Part shown: positions 51,601-64,000 of the stretch, one piece after another | Numbering within the stretch: the stretch's first letter is position 1 | Layout of the letters: the number at the start of each line of letters is the position of its first letter | Origin: Tetranychus cinnabarinus | Taxonomy: Eukaryota; Arthropoda; Arachnida; Trombidiformes; Tetranychidae | Reading direction: 5' to 3' | Assembly: GCA_022266195.1 (NCBI GenBank) | Contig: WHVY01000001.1 | Location: 9,114,001 to 9,178,000, forward strand | DNA: 64,000 nucleotides | Notes under the pieces: model-generated | Told to the model about the DNA's origin: nothing | What the model saw: the letters and a program-made list of their open reading frames with translations, nothing else | The model's database searches: none | Made by a program: the position numbers and the translations under genes

Positions 51601-54600
51601 TGCAAATACTCTAATTGTTGCTAAATTTTTAATCAGGATCGTTGATGCACCGAAGTAATATACGAGAGTTGATTAAACAGGGAAACATAACGACACTTGA
51701 AGAGATTGTAATCCAAGGGTATGGTGATAGATTAATTGGCGAAACTTCATCAGCTCCACTTGTCCAAGAATTTTTGAAAAATGTTCCACAATTAATTGTA
51801 AGTTTCTTTAAATGTCTTTGTCTATACATTAATTGATTGATCGATTGTTTATCAATCTTTTGTCTTTTTTATTCATTTTCATTTTCTTCTTCTTTTTCTT
51901 GTTTTCCTTCTTTTGATGATTGATTTGTGTTACTCAGGAACAAATAAATGAACTTCATAAAGCAGCTCAACGGGGTAATCTAAATGATCTGAGAAGCCTT
52001 CTGGATAGAAAGGGAATTGTCTTCGCTCGTGATCAAATTGGTTGTACTCCTTTACACAAAGCTGTCTTGTATGGCCAACTAGAGGTTACCTCTTTCCTGT
52101 CAAGTGAATATCCAGCAACATTGGATGCTCGTGACCATGTAAGATTATATCAGGAATTACATGATGAATTACAAAGAGTTAAATGATGAAGATAGTGACA
52201 TTGCCAATAGAGAGGGTAAAGCTAAATCAAAATATTGAAGTTGAGAAAAAAAAGAGTAAAAATTAATCGATAAATACATTACAGTGAATTAAAATTTACG
52301 TCGTAAAACTTGCATCTTGTACCTTCTTTACTCTTTCTTTTATTTCGTTTTATTTTTATTTCTCCTTCTTTTCTTTCTTTTTCATTGAGGCGTATGCATA
52401 ATGAACTTCGTACTTGTTTCATCGATTTATCATTTTCATCATTTCATTGCTTTGTTGTTGAAATCAATTGTCTTCTTCAAAATGTCTCCCATTCAATTTT
52501 GGTTATCTAATGTTGACCCTCTTTGTCCACATTTTCTTGATCATTTAGGATGGTCGAACTGCTCTTCATTATGCAGCAGGATTAGATGATGAACGAGCCA
52601 TTTACAATATTTTAGTGAAACATGGCGCTTCACCAAATTTACCAGATTATGTGAGTTTCTATGGAAAATTATGAGAATTTTTTGTTATTAGAAATTTATC
52701 TTTGAGTATTGATTTAACCCCTTTCACTGGTTTTATTGTACCAACAGAAAGGTCGATCAGCTGAATATTATGTTCGCTTTCCTGATCAAATAAATATTCA
52801 GCAGTTGATGAAACGAAGTCAACGATTAAATGCTAACTACGCAATTAACACGGCTAATCGGATTAAATCAAAGTCTCCTTGCCGAAGTAAGCAAACATTT
52901 TCATTTTTCACTTTCCAACGCATTTCTGGTTTTAAATTGCATCCTTTAATTGCTGTAATCAGGTTATCGTTTCCCTTTCAAATTGATTGCTCATTTATCA
53001 TCCAACCAAAATTGTGATTACTTTTGATTTGGAACAAATTTACCTGAAATTAGAAGAGAAAGAGAAGACAAAAATCAATAAAATGAAAATAATTGAAATA
53101 GTAATTTTAAATTTATAGAGAGAAATAAAAAAGGTGGAAATTTGTGTTCCTATGCAAGTCAAGAACTAGAACGGTAAAGATTGAATTAGCTTAATTGACA
53201 AAAGGTACCACAATAGGTATAAAGATTGTTTGGGACCAAACTGTTGACCCAAATTTAAAAAAGCTTGGAAGACAAACCAGAGTAACACAGATAAAAACAA
53301 AAGAGGTAAGGGAGGGAAGATGAAGGCGAAAAATGAGAAAAGGCAGAGAATTGATTGATCGAATTGGTTGAGTGTCACGAAAATCGAGTGAACAGCAAAA
53401 AAAACTATTTTTGTCTAGAGCACACAATAATGAATACAGTAAAATCCAATTGATTCAATTGATTATCCCATCATATTGATAATTTCATCAAGAACTATTG
53501 AACAGAAAATGAAAGTTTTTACGCTTGTAAGCAGTTACCTGTTCCATGCGCATTTAGACTTAACAAATCCAAGTTGTTGAAAGTAATTGCAATTATATAA
53601 GAAATAATTACGTTGTACGGTGAATATTTGATTCCCTATTCTGGAGTGAATAGTGAGAATTAAATCTATAATTAAATTAGATCAATGAATTAGTGGCCAT
53701 GTCTAGCTATTTAAATCAAATGCCATATTAATTGGGATTTGTTTTTTCACTTTTCATATTTTTTGACGCTGCACTTGTTTGTATACTTTCTCAACTATGC
53801 CTATTATCACCAAAGGAAGAGGATTATCACCTGAAGCTCGGAAACCAGATATTCATACAAGTGGGTATAAAAGTGACACTGGACTTAGTGATCATGAAAT
53901 TGGTGATGCCGATGGTGGATCGAGTAGCGGTTCATTGGGCGATGCTTCACACTCTTTGTTAGCCAAGGCTAATCTCCGATCCAAACCTGGTAGTAGTTTA
54001 AACTTTTCATCACCAGCAATATTAAGTAATTCATGTTAATCCATTTTGTTAATCCAAACTCTTTGATTAGTTAATTGATACACTTGTCTGTTTTGTTTTC
54101 TTTGTTTGCTGCTGATCTTATAATCTGCTGGGTCCATCTTTGATTACAATTTTTGCTCGAGCAAAAAGTAGAATAGATTCACTGATTGAATTTTTGTTAA
54201 ATTGCATGCGTTTCATTAGAAGTCCAGCTTGATCTTTAATGAAATTTTTCCTTTTCCGTTATAAACCATCACTTTAATTAGATTCGTTAGTACAACACAA
54301 AGATTTAGCAATTGATTGAAGTTGATAATATGGTGACCGCAAGTTTCGATATGGAAAATTAATCATTAAAATCTGTTAAAAAACAAAACGAATTTAATTT
54401 AACTTTAGTAATTAGACTTGCTCAGAGAAACATCGTTACCTTGTGTATGTGTACCACTTCGGTTCAATCATGATTAAATTTCATAGATTCCATCTTCCTT
54501 CTTCGTCTTCGTCTTCCAATAAAGAGCCTCGCGTTGAGAGTCGATATAAATATGCTCCTGTTGATATTAAATTGAGAAGAAAAAAGAATAGCCGTAGAAA

Positions 54601-57600
54601 AAATGTTCCTCGAATATTGGTTCAACGATGGTCTACAATTGACGATTTCACAGAGTCACAAGGTTGTTACCAACGAGGCTTACGAACTGTATGGCCTCCG
54701 ATTAGGAATAATAAGCCACAATCAGCCACACGCAAGTTCGAGTTACCAGACAATAAAAGATCTACGAAAAGGAAGTCATCGTCGAAGAAATCTTCACCTG
54801 TCCGATTGAAATCAGTGAGACGCTTTAGAAAAAGAGGTAAGAATGAACATCGAATTGGATTGAAACCAATGTAAAAGAAGCTTTTGTTTCTTTCTTCTTT
54901 ACGCTTCAATTTTGTTTTCTTTTTGTCTGAATGAAGTAAGATATAGAATTGGAATTTAAGTCGATTGAAAGATTGAACAGTATTTACCTGACAAATATTT
55001 ATGACCTCAATGATGGATTATTTTTCTCGTACAAAAATCAATTTTAATTTTCGAAACTTGCGTCACCAAATTGCTTGCTTCGTGCTTATCCTTTGGGTGC
55101 CATTGTAGACCCTAAAATACTTTGCTCTGTATTTCTTGCTTTATCCAATATACCGTTCACTTTGTCCTTAGTGCTTTGTCTCGTTTTTGCATTGCGAACT
55201 GCGTCTCATTTTTCGAGAAGTTGAACAACATCTCGAGCAACATCGGCTACATCAATTTAGAAATCCTTGTTCGTTGATTAAATTATTTAATTTTAAATTC
55301 TAATGCTTTTCTAATTATGTCTCTTGTTTTAACTATAACTTTGCTCAAAAAAACACAAATCAAACGTTTTACTCTTAAAGGGGAAGAAGTAACTTCAGCT
55401 AATTTGAAGCGTTGGATACAAGAGTTAGATTTAAATTCACTGGAAGGTGCCATTTTGGAAGGACATGGTGATCGCGTAAGATCAAAAGTAGAGATGTACG
55501 ATGGGGCAAAAGAATTACCTGATATTCAAAATTATATTCATGAAACTCTACCAAAGGTGATGACAAAAATACGTAAGATTCATGCAGCAGTGTCTTGCGG
55601 TGACTTGACTGGTTTACAAGATCATTTAGATAAAAATGATTATGCTCTGGCCAAAGATCATTTAGGTATGGCTCCTCTTCATAAAGCAGTAATTTTGGGT
55701 CACATTGATGTGGTCCAATTCATACTCGATCGATTCCCTGAAACTGTCAATGCTCGAGATCGTGAAGGTCGGACTCCATTACATTATGCGGCCGCTACAA
55801 CCCATAAAAATGGTCACAAAATTTATAAAATGCTTCTCCGTTCTGGCGCAGATTCCAGGGCTCGTGATGCTGTAAGTCAATCTAAATTATTTAGCAGAGA
55901 GTAAAAAAACACCATCATATTAGTATTCAAATATCATCAAGTAGTCTCAATGACAAATAAACTGCAAAATGTCTAGACTAACTTACTGTTAGATAGGATT
56001 TTATAATATAATAACATTGAAATAAAGTAGATAAAAATATCACCTGAAAAATAAATTAAACTTACAGTTGAATATAATGGACTAAAAAGGGTCAGATATT
56101 CTATTATTCTAATATTTTCAAACTTGACCATGAATCCTATGCATGTGATTAAGCCTCCTCTTCAGGAAACTGATTTGAATACTAATTAAGGTGAGAAAAA
56201 TGGACTAAATGAATTAGTCTTAAACAACTCCATTTTGTTTTGATTAGGTTGGTAAAACAGCTGAATATTATAGAGTCCATTTTATGCCATTACCTTCCGA
56301 ACTTTCTCGATTAGCAGCTCATTATAAGCGTAAAAGTGGAGATGGTCATCAAGCTTCATCACCATTACACAAACGTCGAGGTATCCTTTTGCCAAGCACA
56401 AGAGAAAAGATTAGTAATGCGTTACACGAAGGTGATGCTTCTACATTGCTTGAGCTTGTGCTGGATGGTTATGGGGATGCGCTTCTGGGGCGAGCTAGTT
56501 GGGGTGAGGAAGCTAGAAAATTTCTTAAAGGTTTACCACATCTTCTTGACAGCATACGGACACTTCATGCTTCCATAGTCAATGGAGAACTGGCAAATGT
56601 TCAAAGAATCCTGGACACTGACCCAAATTTGATCAAAGCCAAAGATGAGAATGGGTTGATGGCTATTCATTTAGCTGTTTCTCGGGACCAACAAGAAATA
56701 GTTGATTATTTACTGGAAAAATTTCCCTCCTGCCTTCAACTGAAGGATCAAGTAAGCGTAATATCCTACTTTTCAATCTGCATCTTCTGATTTTCTTCTT
56801 TGTATCTTTTAGTTCGGGAGAACAGGGTTACATATAGCAGCTCAGAATAAACAGCAAGATATTTATAAGAAACTGATTGATGCTGGAGGCGATCCGATGA
56901 TAATTGACCAAAGAGGCAGAACGGCTGATCATTATTTGAAATTACAGGCAACAGGCGAAGCTTATCTTAATAAATTATTTGCATCGACTCCAGTCAAAGA
57001 AGACCCCAGTAAACGGGCCAACGATAAATCAGTCAATGGTGGTGATAAGAATGGTGTTGTTAATGAACATCAAGAAAACGACAAACAAGGCCAACAATCT
57101 GAGATCAACATGGAAGAGAAAGCAGAAGAAAATGAAACACAAAATGAGGAAAATGAAACAAGTAACATTGAAGAAGACGAAAGCAAAAGCAACACAAACA
57201 TTACAGAGGAAGCACCAGATGATGGTATTTCCGAAAATAATCAAGTAAATGATGAAAATGAATCCAGTAATTCGAACAATGAAGTAAAAACTGAATTAGG
57301 TAATTAAAACAGAGACTTACCGCAACACCATCACACGAATAAACTGTTACAATAGTCACTAACAATCGCGGCATGCCATTCTAGCCAAGCTTAACTTTAA
57401 ATACACAAGAAAAGATAAATTTCATTCAGATAAGGAGAGTGAAAATAGAAGAGTTATCTGGTGAAAAATTGAAGTTTTAATCTTTTTGTTGATTATCTTT
57501 TTTACACAAGATGAGTTTATTACGTAAATGACACCATCTGGTGATCGATAAAGATTTGAAGGTTTACCAATCAATTTTATCAATTATTTTAAGAAATATT

Positions 57601-60600
57601 AGCCAATTTTAAGTTATTTGATCTGATAAAAGAGTTAAAAACTGTAAATCTTTGATTGTGTTGCCAATTCGATAAAAAATGAAAATTCTCTAGGTTTTTT
57701 TTAAATACGTCAGAAACTGGTTTAGATAATCTTACAGCGATACATGTGCAAATCTCGAAATGGCTAAGAAAGCAGAGTATTGCTGAGTGACCCGAAAATT
57801 CACCCATCAAATATAGCTACCGTATTCACAAGAAGGATGATCGTAAAAATATCGGTGAATAACAATAAAATAATATGAAGTTATCTATTCCATGCATTTT
57901 CCTCTGGACTCCAGATAATTTGCTTTTTTCCATCCTATTATTTCCAAAATTTGTTACACTTAAAGATATAATTATCCTTTTTTGGTCGCATGCAATTCAG
58001 AAAAGGAGATTATACAAAGTGAGGCTAGAATAGTTGATAAGATAGTCAGAATAATTTAATTTCGTTCAAAAATCTATATTTTCCTAAACGTTTCAAAACT
58101 AATCGATTAATTGGTTTAAAAATCGATTCTTTTTTACCGCCGATTGTGGCAACACACATGATCAAAGAGTAAATCTTGTTTTTATGTTGTCTTGTTTGTT
58201 TTTTATTTATGTTTCGCAATATTTCAATATTTCATAAAATGTTCATTTTGATTATGCCCACAAATTCGTATTCTCATGGCTAAAAATTTTGTCCTCCTTT
58301 TACAGAAGAAGATAAATCTGGTGAAGCCGAAATACCAGCTCAAAATGATGAAACTGTGAATGAATCTTTACAACAATCAGCAAGTGGTGATGGTAACAAT
58401 GCTGATTTGGAGGAAACTAAAAGTGAAGTTAATAAAGTGGACCAGGCTGTCGACGCTAAAACCTTATCTGGATCTGAAGACTCTTTTGATAACGATAACA
58501 ATCCTGAGGAATCAGATGATCATTTCAATGATCAATCAACCACAGAGAATCAGCAAACTTTGCAAAAAGAAATAGAATCCACAGTGGAAGTTAACACCGA
58601 AGCTGAACCTGACAAACCTGAAGGTGGTAATAATGTTGAACCATCTGAGGGAACTGATATTGATGAGGAAAAGTTGCAAAATAATCGCCAAGATGCTATC
58701 GTTAACGAAAATACATCACCAGATAAAAAGGAGACAAACCAATCAAGTGTTACCAGTAAAAGTTCAAAAATTGCTTTAAAAAAGAAACAAACATCTCTTC
58801 CACAAGTTGAAAAAAAAGTTAAAGGTAACAGAAAGGCTTCCCTTCCTTCCGTAGTCAATAATAGAAATAGCTCAAAAGATCGTTTAGACAAGAAAAAGGC
58901 TGTTAACAATCGCAACACTTCCAATTTTGGTACCAAAGGTACGACTGAACGTGATAAAGAGGACGGAGTCAAACCTAATAGTGAGACCAGCATCAATGAT
59001 AATAAAGTTTCTGAGGAAGTTGATGCTAATGAATCTGCAAAGAAACTAAACGACTCAAATGAAGAAGCAGAGCCAAGTAAAGTTACCATGCAAAATACTT
59101 CAAAAATCGCTGAGGCTTTTATTGGAGATCTGCCTGAGGCTGTTAGTGTATCAGAAGATAAAAATGATCCAAAAAATGAGGCTTCAAACTTGCCGTCTTC
59201 GACGGAAGAAGTTCAAGGTGATAGTCAAAGCATCAACACAAATGATTCTGCTCCTCCACCGACTGAGAATAATCAAAATACTGAAATAGATAATTCAGGT
59301 AAACTTGAAGAAGATAACTTATCGGAAGCCCAATCAAGTAGCGAAACAGACGTTGAAAAACAAGCAAAAGAAATTGTCCAAGAATTGGTAGAGACATCAA
59401 TTCAGGAGGCTGAATCGAAAATTGCTCTTAATGAAGATACAAAGATTACCAAAGAAATAAATTCTTCAAATGGTGAAAATATTAGTGAAGGAAATGATGA
59501 AACTGAAGAGGAAAAAATTGAACCGGAAAATAAAGAGGATAAAATCGACTCAAATCAATCGTTAGAGAAACAAGTTAGCGAAGAAAATCCATCTAGTGAA
59601 ATGGATATTCAAAAGACAAATGAAAATAATGACAACGAAGTACTGCCCACTAATGAAACAAACTCATTAAATAATATTGATATGGAACCTGCTGGAAATA
59701 ATTCTGAACTAAAAAGTGATCAGCCAACCGATCTCACAGCTGAAACAGTACCTGCCGACAAAAATGCTGAAATGTCAGAGTCAGAAAGCAAAGCTGAGCC
59801 AGGAGTTGACAAAACAACATTAGAAGTCTCTGATGAAAAGGTAGTGGGTGATGAAACTACTGAAACCAATGAAGAAACTACTATTGAACAATCAAATGCT
59901 GTAGCTGAAGAATCAAACCAAGAAAAGGATGAAACTGAAAATGTTATGGAAACTGAACAAAAGGTTGATCTAGTTAGTGAAAATAGCAATGAGGATCAGA
60001 AAGAGTCAATTAGCGTGGTTAATGATATAGTTGATGCAAATGGAAATAAACCTGAACAAGCCACTGATGATGATGTAGAGGAAAATGACAAAAAGGAGTC
60101 TGGCAGTCATGATCAACCTAATGGCGAGATTGATGCAAATGAGAGCAAACCTGAGACAGAAATCAATGGTTCAGGTGAACAGAAGGGTCCAGATGTGTTG
60201 GACGAAAGTAAATCAAGTGATAATAATACTCTTACAAATGGCAACGGCGATGATCTAAATGAAAGCATAATCGATAACACTGAAGCTAAAGATTTTCTCA
60301 AAACAGGATCAGAAACATCCAAACCAAAATCGAGTGAGTCTACATCAAGTCGCTTCTTGAACGAAACATCACCGGTAACAAACAGTGACAGTAATAGTGA
60401 TATGTTGAATGATTTAATTGAAACATGGCTGAAAGAAGGTGATTTATTGCGATTGGAGCATGTTGTCATCGCAGGTCAAGGGGAAAGGTTGATTGATAAA
60501 AAATCGCCCAAAGAAACAGTCCAAGAGTTCTTGGATCTTGTTCCTGCTTACATGGCAAAAATAAAAAATGTTCATGACACAGTTGTCAGAGGAAACTTCA

Positions 60601-62246
60601 ACGAAGTCCGATCTATACTGACTCGCAAAAGGTTTGCCTTAAGTCGTGATCATGTTGGTGCAAGTCCGCTTCATCTTGCCGTACTCCATGGACACATGGA
60701 TGTTCTTGTTTACATTATTACCCAATTTCCCGAAACATTAGATGGACCTGATAACGAAGGAAGAACACCTCTTCATTATGCAGCTGTCATGGCCTCAAAG
60801 GATCGACAGTATTATGACATTTTGAAAAAAGCGGGAGCTAATGCTTCTTTAATCGATAAATTGGGCAACACAGCTGATTATTATCTTGATCATCCTGATG
60901 AATTGACCATTGGTGACTTATTATCCAATTATAAACATAAAACAGAAAGTGCAACAAAGGGAAAGGAACCAGAATCAGTTGATGTTTGGCAGCGACCTCC
61001 AACTGCTGATATCGAATCAAGACTAACGCCATCACCAAGTGATTCTCAATTGGAGGAGGATAAAGGTCCGATACATCATGAAATAGCTGCTGATGTTCAT
61101 GTTGATGCAAAGATCAAAGAAAGGCCTACTACTGGTAGTACTGTCAATCCTGAAGAAGATGAGGTTAAAAAGGAAGTTGAAACGATTTCAGTTCAATTTA
61201 AGGAAACATTGAAAGAGGAAAAAAATAAGCTTCAAGAAAGTATACGTCGAATCATGGGCGCAGTTCCAAGTCAACCACCAGAAAGTTTGTCATCTGGGGA
61301 AGAGTCTGACGAGAAAAAAAGTGAAGATACGGTTAGTGAATATGAATTGTGCCAAGTAAAAGATGAACATGGGCGAACTGTGCTCCATTTAGTTTCTTCA
61401 AAACCCCAGAAGAAAGCCATTCTTTATCAAATGTTGGCTTCAGCTGAATATTTGATTCCTGAGAGAGATGAAAAATATCGAACCATTCGCGATGTTGCTG
61501 TTGATGCAGGTTTAAAAGATAATGTGCAGGTGATTGATAATTACATTCTGGATGCTTTTGTTCGACGTAATGTAGGTTTTGTACAAAGATTATCCCATGA
61601 AGGATATGATCTAACCAATGTGGTCGATGAAGAAGGTCATGATGTTACTTCGGTTCTGAGAAAGAGAAAAATTACATCCATGATAAATCTTTTACAAGAC
61701 ATCACTTATTTTCAAAAATCACGAGAAGAATTGCATACATTCATCAAAAACGATTATATCCAAGGAGTTTTGGGACTCATCGATACAGATTCAACTCTAG
61801 TCACTGCTAAAAATCGACGAGGCCGAACAGCTCTTCATATTGCCATACTTTTCGGCAACCTTGATATAATCTCCAATCTTATCGACGCTAATCCAGGAGC
61901 CGCTTCAGTTCAAGATAATGTAAGGCTGAATGATTACTTTTTTTCTTAATTTTTGCATGTTTGGCTAATCATAAAACCTTTTTTAATCATTAGCTTGGAA
62001 GGACTCCGCTTCATTATGCTATGGCTACTAGCAAAGTAGAACACATTGGCAAAATGCTAATCAAGGCTGGTGCTAATCGACAAATTCGTGATGTTGTGAG
62101 TATTTTTTAGCTCTATAAAATATCTTCGAAACTCATTTTTATTCATAATTTCGTTTTTTTCGCAGAAAATGAGAACTCCAAGTTACTATTTCGTTTACAA
62201 TGATGATATCAGAGCAATCAGATCGGAGGAAAAGGCAACTATTTAA
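48615..62246 (+). CDS. Modular giant ankyrin-repeat protein (2,336 aa, 16 exons)
   Basis: Exons are 48615-48755, 49129-49329, 50197-50298, 50938-51100, 51637-51797, 51938-52138, 52549-52650, 52748-52886, 53816-54025, 54525-54836, 55381-55871, 56248-56751, 56813-57299, 58306-61919, 61994-62095 and 62166-62246. All phases match and an in-frame TAA precedes the ATG. The protein repeats a module: a helical lead (LEGHGDR or similar, then VQEFL...VP), a half-repeat IHxAVxxG, two ankyrin repeats (PLHKAV; GRTPLHYAA), and a closing GxTAxYY. Modules lie near residues 48-165, 203-385, 579-760, 775-970 and 1771-1953, with a diverged sixth at about 2083-2336. Between them are a Gly/Ser-rich cassette (405-473), a very basic one (475-577), and an acidic Asp/Glu/Asn/Ser-rich stretch (about 980-1770). 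There is no signal peptide or membrane segment, so it is probably an intracellular scaffold. I cannot assign a named family. Confidence 0.9.
53816..54025 (+). other. Symmetric cassette exon 9 of the ankyrin gene
   Basis: This 210-bp exon has phase 1 on both sides. It encodes a Gly/Ser/Asp-rich linker (DGGSSSGSLGDASHSLL). Skipping it would keep the frame. The donor (TTAA|GTAATT) is weaker than most in this gene, which would suit alternative use. Confidence 0.65.
54525..54836 (+). other. Symmetric cassette exon 10 of the ankyrin gene (basic segment)
   Basis: This 312-bp exon has phase 1 on both sides, with a strong donor AGAG|GTAAGA. Its 103 whole codons are very rich in Lys and Arg (RRKKNSRRKN, KRSTKRKSSSKKSS, RRFRKRG). 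This looks like a nuclear-localisation, nucleic-acid-binding or microtubule-binding segment. Like exon 9, it can be skipped without a frameshift. Confidence 0.65.
57305..57343 (+). promoter_or_regulatory. Possible alternative 3' end after exon 13 of the ankyrin gene
   Basis: If the exon 13 donor (TTAG|GTAATT) is not used, translation stops at TAA 57305-57307, two codons on. AATAAA follows at 57338-57343. This could give a shorter isoform of about 1,073 residues lacking the long acidic segment and the last modules. Confidence 0.4.
57308..58305 (+). other. Intron 13 of the ankyrin gene, remaining part
   Basis: About 1 kb of AT-rich intron before the 3.6-kb exon 14. Apart from the possible poly(A) signal near its start, nothing was recognised. 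Confidence 0.6.
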
Positions 62247-62475
62247 ATGAGCATATCAATTGTAAATGACCTGTAACCTTTGTAGACAACTAAAACATAG
62301 TGAGAGTGGCCTTTGTATTTAGATAAGTCGCCTTTTTTCCTAGCCAGTTGACAATCCAATTTTTTTGGTTCGAAGACGAGAAACGTTAAGATATAAACTG
62401 TGAACATATCAAAATTAGATTTATAAAAATACAAATTGGATTGCAATTCAATGGAATATGCATTTTTGTTAACAA

Positions 62476-62481
62476 AATAAA
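62476..62481 (+). promoter_or_regulatory. Poly(A) signal AATAAA for the ankyrin gene
   Basis: AATAAA lies 230 nt after the stop codon at 62244-62246. It is the first canonical hexamer seen downstream. Confidence 0.5.
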
Positions 62482-64000
62482 TTTTACATGAGAGTGAACC
62501 ACTAAATTGTGAATCAGTGAGAGTCATAATGAAACTATTCCTTTGTTGATTAAAAATGATTACTGTTAACTGGGTTGTTTATTTTCAAAAAGTCACTTAT
62601 TTATATAATGCTTCAATTGCCTTTCAACTTTAAATATATGCAATTGAAATGAGAAATCAACTATTCAAATTTAGTTGATTGTCAACAAATTTAAATTTGA
62701 GAGCTTTGAAGATGGCTTTTAAATTGCTAAAATTTAAACTATTTTTAGTTTTCAAGTGAAGGTGAAATTGAAATTAACTTTGCATAAGGTGAGCCATGAA
62801 GCTCGTCTTCAATTTATTAATTTGATTGTAATGATGAAAAAAAAGTGTAAAGATAAATTATTGATGAATTGAATCGAGCAACAAGTTTAGGAATAGATGA
62901 TTATTTTAGAGAGAAATATAATGATGCTGATCAGGGTTAACCATTTTAAAGTGGTTTCAAATATGACCTCAAGGATGACCTTTTTCAAAAACCCTAAACT
63001 CGATTATAATCTTGATAATGGAAAGTGAAATGATTTTAATTTATTAATAAAGAAGGACAAGCAAACTGATTTGCTTGATTGTTTACAAGTTCAAAAATTT
63101 AATCAATGAATCTGAATGAAGATGGATTAAAGTATCTAACATGTTGTTTTAATATTTTGATTTGTTTCATTCAATTCATTTTAAAATTGTTAACATTTTA
63201 ATTTTACTGTTAAGATTTGCATCTTTAATTTGCCAACAGTTTAACAGACAATTGTTTGTTAATTGTAGATGAACGGTAAGAAAGCTTTCGCTTATCATTT
63301 CATTTCTGTTTCAAAGTTTATTGACTTCAATGTTATTCCAAATCAATTAATGGTGTATATTTTTATTCCTGTTGAAATATATCTAAAAGTGTAACCTGCT
63401 AGTTAACGGATCTATTTGTAATTTTAATTGCTGCTCAGTTAAACAATCAGATAAATTGTGTTATCAAGAAAAAGTTGGACTACAGATCGTCTCTTTGTTC
63501 ACTCTGGTGTTAACATTTTGGTTTCCTGATGATTGTAAGTGTCTTTTAATGGTAAATGCAAGTTTAGGTTCAATTATTCATCACAATTAGCAACATCAGT
63601 CATCTATTGATGATCTAGTTAACAGTCAGTAACATGGAGTGTTAACAATAATGGTAATCTTCGCAGAATCAACTCTTATTTATCAACTTTGAACATCTCA
63701 ATAAGAAAAGGAAAATTGTAAATTAAGGTAATTATATTAATTTTTAACAGGTCATTAGGTTGTTTATTAACACTATCCAGCTTAACCTGATCAGTTTGGT
63801 TATTATACCATCGATCAACGGTGTAATAAAGCTGCAAGGGTCAGCCCTTTGACCAGACAAGTCTTCACTTGAAACCAGCAAATGGACAGACTGAAAATAC
63901 TGGTGAAAGTTTATTGTATTCAGTCTTATTGGAGTAGCACAAAATGTATCCTTAACCAGTTGTGAACAAAATCCAAAACACTATCATCTTTATTTGCATT
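62482..64000. other. Intergenic region to the right edge
   Basis: AT-rich DNA without a recognised exon, repeat or RNA gene. Confidence 0.5.

Noticed and set aside
58550..59089. 179-codon open frame on the - strand, Ser/Phe/Leu-rich
   Set aside because: It is the antisense shadow of the acidic segment of ankyrin exon 14.
1..64000. tRNA, rRNA, CRISPR or prokaryotic operon features
   Set aside because: None was recognised. The exon-intron structure and poly(A) signals are eukaryotic.

Overview
The window is animal nuclear DNA and very probably comes from an arthropod. It is AT-rich, the genes are broken up by GT-AG introns, and one gene belongs to the beaten-path (Beat) immunoglobulin family, which is known from arthropods. 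A short run of the arthropod-type telomere pentamer CCTAA/TTAGG is also present. A mite or other chelicerate is possible, but nothing in the sequence settles this. No RNA gene, CRISPR array or prokaryotic structure was recognised.

Six protein-coding genes could be assembled exon by exon, with every splice phase checked. From left to right they are: (1) + strand 2354-3682, a small secreted Trp/Gly/His-rich protein whose second intron is GC-AG; (2) - strand 13860-4006, a MAP-kinase phosphatase (rhodanese domain plus dual-specificity phosphatase) with a Ser-rich tail; (3) - strand 16204-14575, a secreted protein with Cys-rich von Willebrand C-like modules and one Kunitz domain; (4) - strand 38898-25318, a small single-Ig Beat-like protein with a GPI-type tail; (5) - strand 46510-39837, a pancreatic-type lipase with a Ser-rich prepro region ending in a furin-type site; (6) + strand 48615-62246, a 16-exon gene for a 2,336-residue ankyrin-repeat protein built from repeated modules.

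Genes 1 and 2 are tail to tail with about 320 bp between their stops. Genes 2 to 5 all lie on the - strand. Genes 5 and 6 diverge from a 2.1-kb intergenic region that should hold both promoters. The longest region without a gene is 16205-25317, and the largest introns are 9.4 kb (gene 4) and 6.45 kb (gene 2).

Non-coding structures include an 888-bp mariner-type element with a TA duplication inside the Beat gene, a roughly 380-bp imperfect palindrome inside the lipase gene, and a dispersed repeat with decayed coding-like sequence (two inverted copies, one at the left edge). There is also a motif, ACTCCCAG/CTGGGAGT, that recurs only in the 23.3-37.5 kb stretch around the Beat gene and twice forms a perfect hairpin.

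The most unusual feature is the ankyrin gene. Equivalent exons have identical lengths (201/201 bp; 102/102/102 bp), introns have been lost in a mosaic pattern, two cassette exons could be skipped without a frameshift, and there is a very long acidic disordered insert. The six genes show no obvious shared pathway.
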